This document shows positions 62,523 to 64,000 of a stretch of 64,000 bases of DNA, piece after piece. The notes beneath the pieces are model-generated. The model ran no database searches, had not been told where the DNA came from, and worked only from the letters and a program-made list of their open reading frames with translations. The position numbers and the translations under genes are program-made. How positions within the stretch are numbered: position 1 is the first letter of the stretch; every line of letters starts with the position of its first letter. This DNA is from Verrucomicrobiota bacterium (GTDB taxonomy: Bacteria; Verrucomicrobiota; Kiritimatiellia; CAIVKH01): contig JACKPT010000009.1 in the NCBI GenBank assembly GCA_024233345.1, positions 1-64,000 of the forward strand, given 5' to 3'.

Positions 62523-63327
62523 AATAGACTTCGCCGTCGTATTCAGCGTGAAAAATGCAAATCCCAATGGTGATCCTCTGGATGGAAACCGACCGCGGAC
62601 GAACTACAGTGGTACTGGCGAAGTATCGGATGTTTGCATCAAGCGAAAAATCCGGAACCGCCTGATGCAGACACGGCTGGCTGTATTTGTCCAGTCAGAC
62701 GATAACAAGCTGGATGAATGCAAGTCCCTTCGGGAACGCGCCGAAACGGTCATTGATCCGAAGAAAACACCCACTGAAAATGCGAAACTTGCTTGCAATC
62801 AATGGTTCGATGTCCGCGCTTTTGGACAGGTATTTGCCTATACAGCGAAAAGCGGTAAAAAAGGAGAGGGCGTTTCTATCCCAATTCGTGGGCCAGTTTC
62901 CATCCATACGGCATTTTCTGTGGAGAAAGTCAGCATCACAAGCACTCAGATAACAAAGAGTGCAAGTGGAGAAGGCGATGGAACTAAAAAAGGCCCTGAC
63001 ACGATGGGAATGAAGCATCGTGTCGATGATGCGATTTACGTATTTTATGGTAGTATGAATCCACAACTCGCTTCAAAAACTGGTTTTAGCGATGCCGACG
63101 CTGAAGTGATCAAGGAAATCCTTCCTAAACTTTTTGAAAACGACGCATCCTCCGCACGCCCAGAAGGCAGCATGGAGGTGTTGAATGTGGTTTGGTGGCA
63201 GCATAATTCTCCACATGGGCAATATTCCTCCGCAAAGGTTCATCAAAGTATCACCGTAGCGGCCAATGGGAATATTCAAATCACTGATCTTGATGGATTA
63301 ACACCTCAACTCATTCCTGGTTTTTAG
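62506..63327 (+). CDS. cas7c: Cas7c (Csd2), backbone subunit of type I-C Cascade
   Basis: It forms the crRNA-binding filament. The product has 273 residues. It shows KIDFAVVFSVKNANPNGDPLDGNRPR, then GEVSDVCIKRKIRNRL, WFDVRAFGQVF (Csd2 signature), GPVSIHTAFSVEKV and GMKHRVDDAIYVFYGSMNP. ATG 62506 follows AAGGAGAAG; earlier in-frame ATGs at 62488 and 62491 are possible. It overlaps the end of cas8c by 17 nt. No cas4, cas1 or cas2 follows; the next genes are a toxin-antitoxin pair. Confidence 0.93.
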   Translation: MSLTNKIDFAVVFSVKNANPNGDPLDGNRPRTNYSGTGEVSDVCIKRKIRNRLMQTRLAVFVQSDDNKLDECKSLRERAETVIDPKKTPTENAKLACNQWFDVRAFGQVFAYTAKSGKKGEGVSIPIRGPVSIHTAFSVEKVSITSTQITKSASGEGDGTKKGPDTMGMKHRVDDAIYVFYGSMNPQLASKTGFSDADAEVIKEILPKLFENDASSARPEGSMEVLNVVWWQHNSPHGQYSSAKVHQSITVAANGNIQITDLDGLTPQLIPGF

Positions 63328-63333
63328 TAAAAA

Positions 63334-63369
63334 ATTCCATTTGCCCCCCCGAGGGGGTGGAATTGATTC
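63334..63369. other. Hairpin, possible terminator or lone degenerate CRISPR repeat
   Basis: Immediately after the cas7c stop, ATTCCA and CCCCC pair with GGGGG and TGGAAT around a short loop, with a small bulge. The right half reads GGGGGTGGAATTGATTC. This resembles the end of type I-C repeats (GTGGATTGAAAC) in a 32-nt window, 63338-63369. No second unit is seen, so an array is not claimed. A terminator reading is equally possible. Confidence 0.35.
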
Positions 63370-63428
63370 GGAAGTTGTAACCAACAAAGCCACTTGCCTT
63401 AGCTAGGTTGATTAGCTAGCCTTGCGCC

Positions 63429-63662
63429 ATGACATCGGTACAAGCCAATCTTCATGAAGCGAAGACGCATTTATCGCGTCTGGTTGCCAAGGCGATGCAG
63501 GGGGATGACGTGGTGATCGCGAAGGCGGGTAAGCCGTTGGTTCGGCTGGTTCCGCTGGCTCGCGGTTCCCGGCGCAAGCCGGGGGTATTGAAGGGCGAGT
63601 ACTGCGTTCCGGAAACCTTCTTTGAGCCGATGAGCGAAGAGGAGTTGGAGGCGTGGGAATAG
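63429..63662 (+). CDS. Phd/YefM-family antitoxin
   Basis: The product has 77 residues. It has the Phd/YefM N-terminal DNA-binding fold with VQANLHEAKTHLSRLVAKAMQG and VVIAKAGKPLVRLVPL, typical of antitoxins paired with PIN toxins. The C-terminal tail (PETFFEPMSEEELEAWE) should wrap the toxin. It ends 4 nt before the toxin start. Confidence 0.88.
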   Translation: MTSVQANLHEAKTHLSRLVAKAMQGDDVVIAKAGKPLVRLVPLARGSRRKPGVLKGEYCVPETFFEPMSEEELEAWE

Positions 63663-63666
63663 GGTC

Positions 63667-64000
63667 GTGGCGATTCTTCTCGATACGCATGCCGCCTTAT
63701 GGTGGTTGATGGAACCGGAGAAACTGAGCCGAAAGGCGAGGCGGTCGATGGCCGATGCCGATGAGGCAATCTTCATCAGTGCAGTCAGCATGTTCGAGGT
63801 CGCCCAGAAGGCCCGTCGCGGGCGGTTGCCCTATCCGCCAGCATTGCTGAATCGGTTTCCCTCGTTGTTCGATGCGCAGGGATGGGTCCCGCTCGCGATT
63901 TCGATTTCACATGCACACCGGGCTGGTGGGTATTCACAGGAACATCGGGATCCGTTTGACCGCCTATTGGCGGCCCAGGCGGAATTGGAGGGCTGCGGTC
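63667..64000 (+). CDS. PIN-domain toxin (VapC-like), truncated by the window end
   Basis: The GTG-initiated frame runs to the window edge (111 codons seen). LLDTHAALWW carries the first catalytic Asp, FISAVSMFEVAQKARRGRL the conserved Glu helix, and HRDPFDRLLAAQAELEG the third and fourth acidic positions. It should act as a ribonuclease neutralised by the upstream antitoxin. The C-terminus lies outside the window. Confidence 0.85.
   Translation, partial: MAILLDTHAALWWLMEPEKLSRKARRSMADADEAIFISAVSMFEVAQKARRGRLPYPPALLNRFPSLFDAQGWVPLAISISHAHRAGGYSQEHRDPFDRLLAAQAELEGCG

Noticed and set aside
63328..63428. A CRISPR array after cas7c
   Set aside because: Only one repeat-like stretch is present; there are no regularly spaced units or spacers in the window.

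Overview
The window comes from a Gram-negative bacterium. It carries an outer-membrane-type beta-barrel protein, a lipobox lipoprotein and an ArnT-like lipid-linked sugar transferase. I infer a member of the PVC group (Verrucomicrobiota/Kiritimatiellota-like). The grounds are a giant secreted protein built from PVC-typical modules, a small stand-alone 'HHxGQP' dimerisation-type protein, intergenic CAATC/TTCATTC simple repeats, and many hairpin-forming intergenic repeats. This is a judgement from pattern, not a database result. Most of the window is GC-rich; the cas block (about 57.0-63.4 kb) is visibly more AT-rich and looks acquired.

Layout. 0-3 kb: a broken GT39-type membrane glycosyltransferase and an IS30-family element, both riddled with frameshifts between about 1.35 and 2.5 kb. 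3.2-9.7 kb: isocitrate dehydrogenase, a coupled pair (GT2 polyprenyl-phosphate glycosyltransferase plus ArnT-like transferase), an MscS-like membrane protein and a lipoprotein. 9.9-17 kb (minus strand): a secreted GH13 amylase with two C-terminal modules, and B12-dependent methionine synthase. 17.3-19.8 kb: two small envelope proteins, Maf and a MobA-like nucleotidyltransferase. 20-38 kb: a single 18-kb ORF for a ~5,994-residue secreted mosaic protein with an endonuclease/exonuclease/phosphatase-like domain. 38-48.4 kb: a GT-C-like/TPR membrane protein and a TCA block (sucCD on plus; sucA-sucB-lpd on minus) with a tiny DHp-like protein between. 48.7-56 kb: tsaB/tsaE, a sigma-70 factor, tRNA-Leu(GAG), tRNA-Arg(CCT), an epimerase, a small K+ channel, ppnP and mutS. 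56-57 kb: a repeat-rich island and a truncated PIN gene. 57.4-63.3 kb: a type I-C CRISPR effector operon (cas3-cas5c-cas8c-cas7c) with an internal Cas11c start. 63.4-64 kb: a Phd/PIN toxin-antitoxin pair that runs off the end.

How it fits together. Icd, SucAB-Lpd and SucCD cover consecutive TCA steps from isocitrate to succinate. GT2 plus ArnT should make and use a lipid-linked sugar at the envelope. The amylase and the giant protein share an exact 20-nt operator-like sequence with a LacI-type core, suggesting co-regulation by carbohydrate supply. The cas operon encodes interference only: no cas4/1/2 and no clear array are inside the window.

The least expected signals are (i) a strand-oriented 12-mer, GYCCTGTCTTTT, occurring seven times on the plus strand and never seen on the other; (ii) a two-copy element of three 15-nt palindromes at an exact 31-nt period; (iii) the shared 20-nt operator; and (iv) a dense frameshift cluster crossing two unrelated genes.
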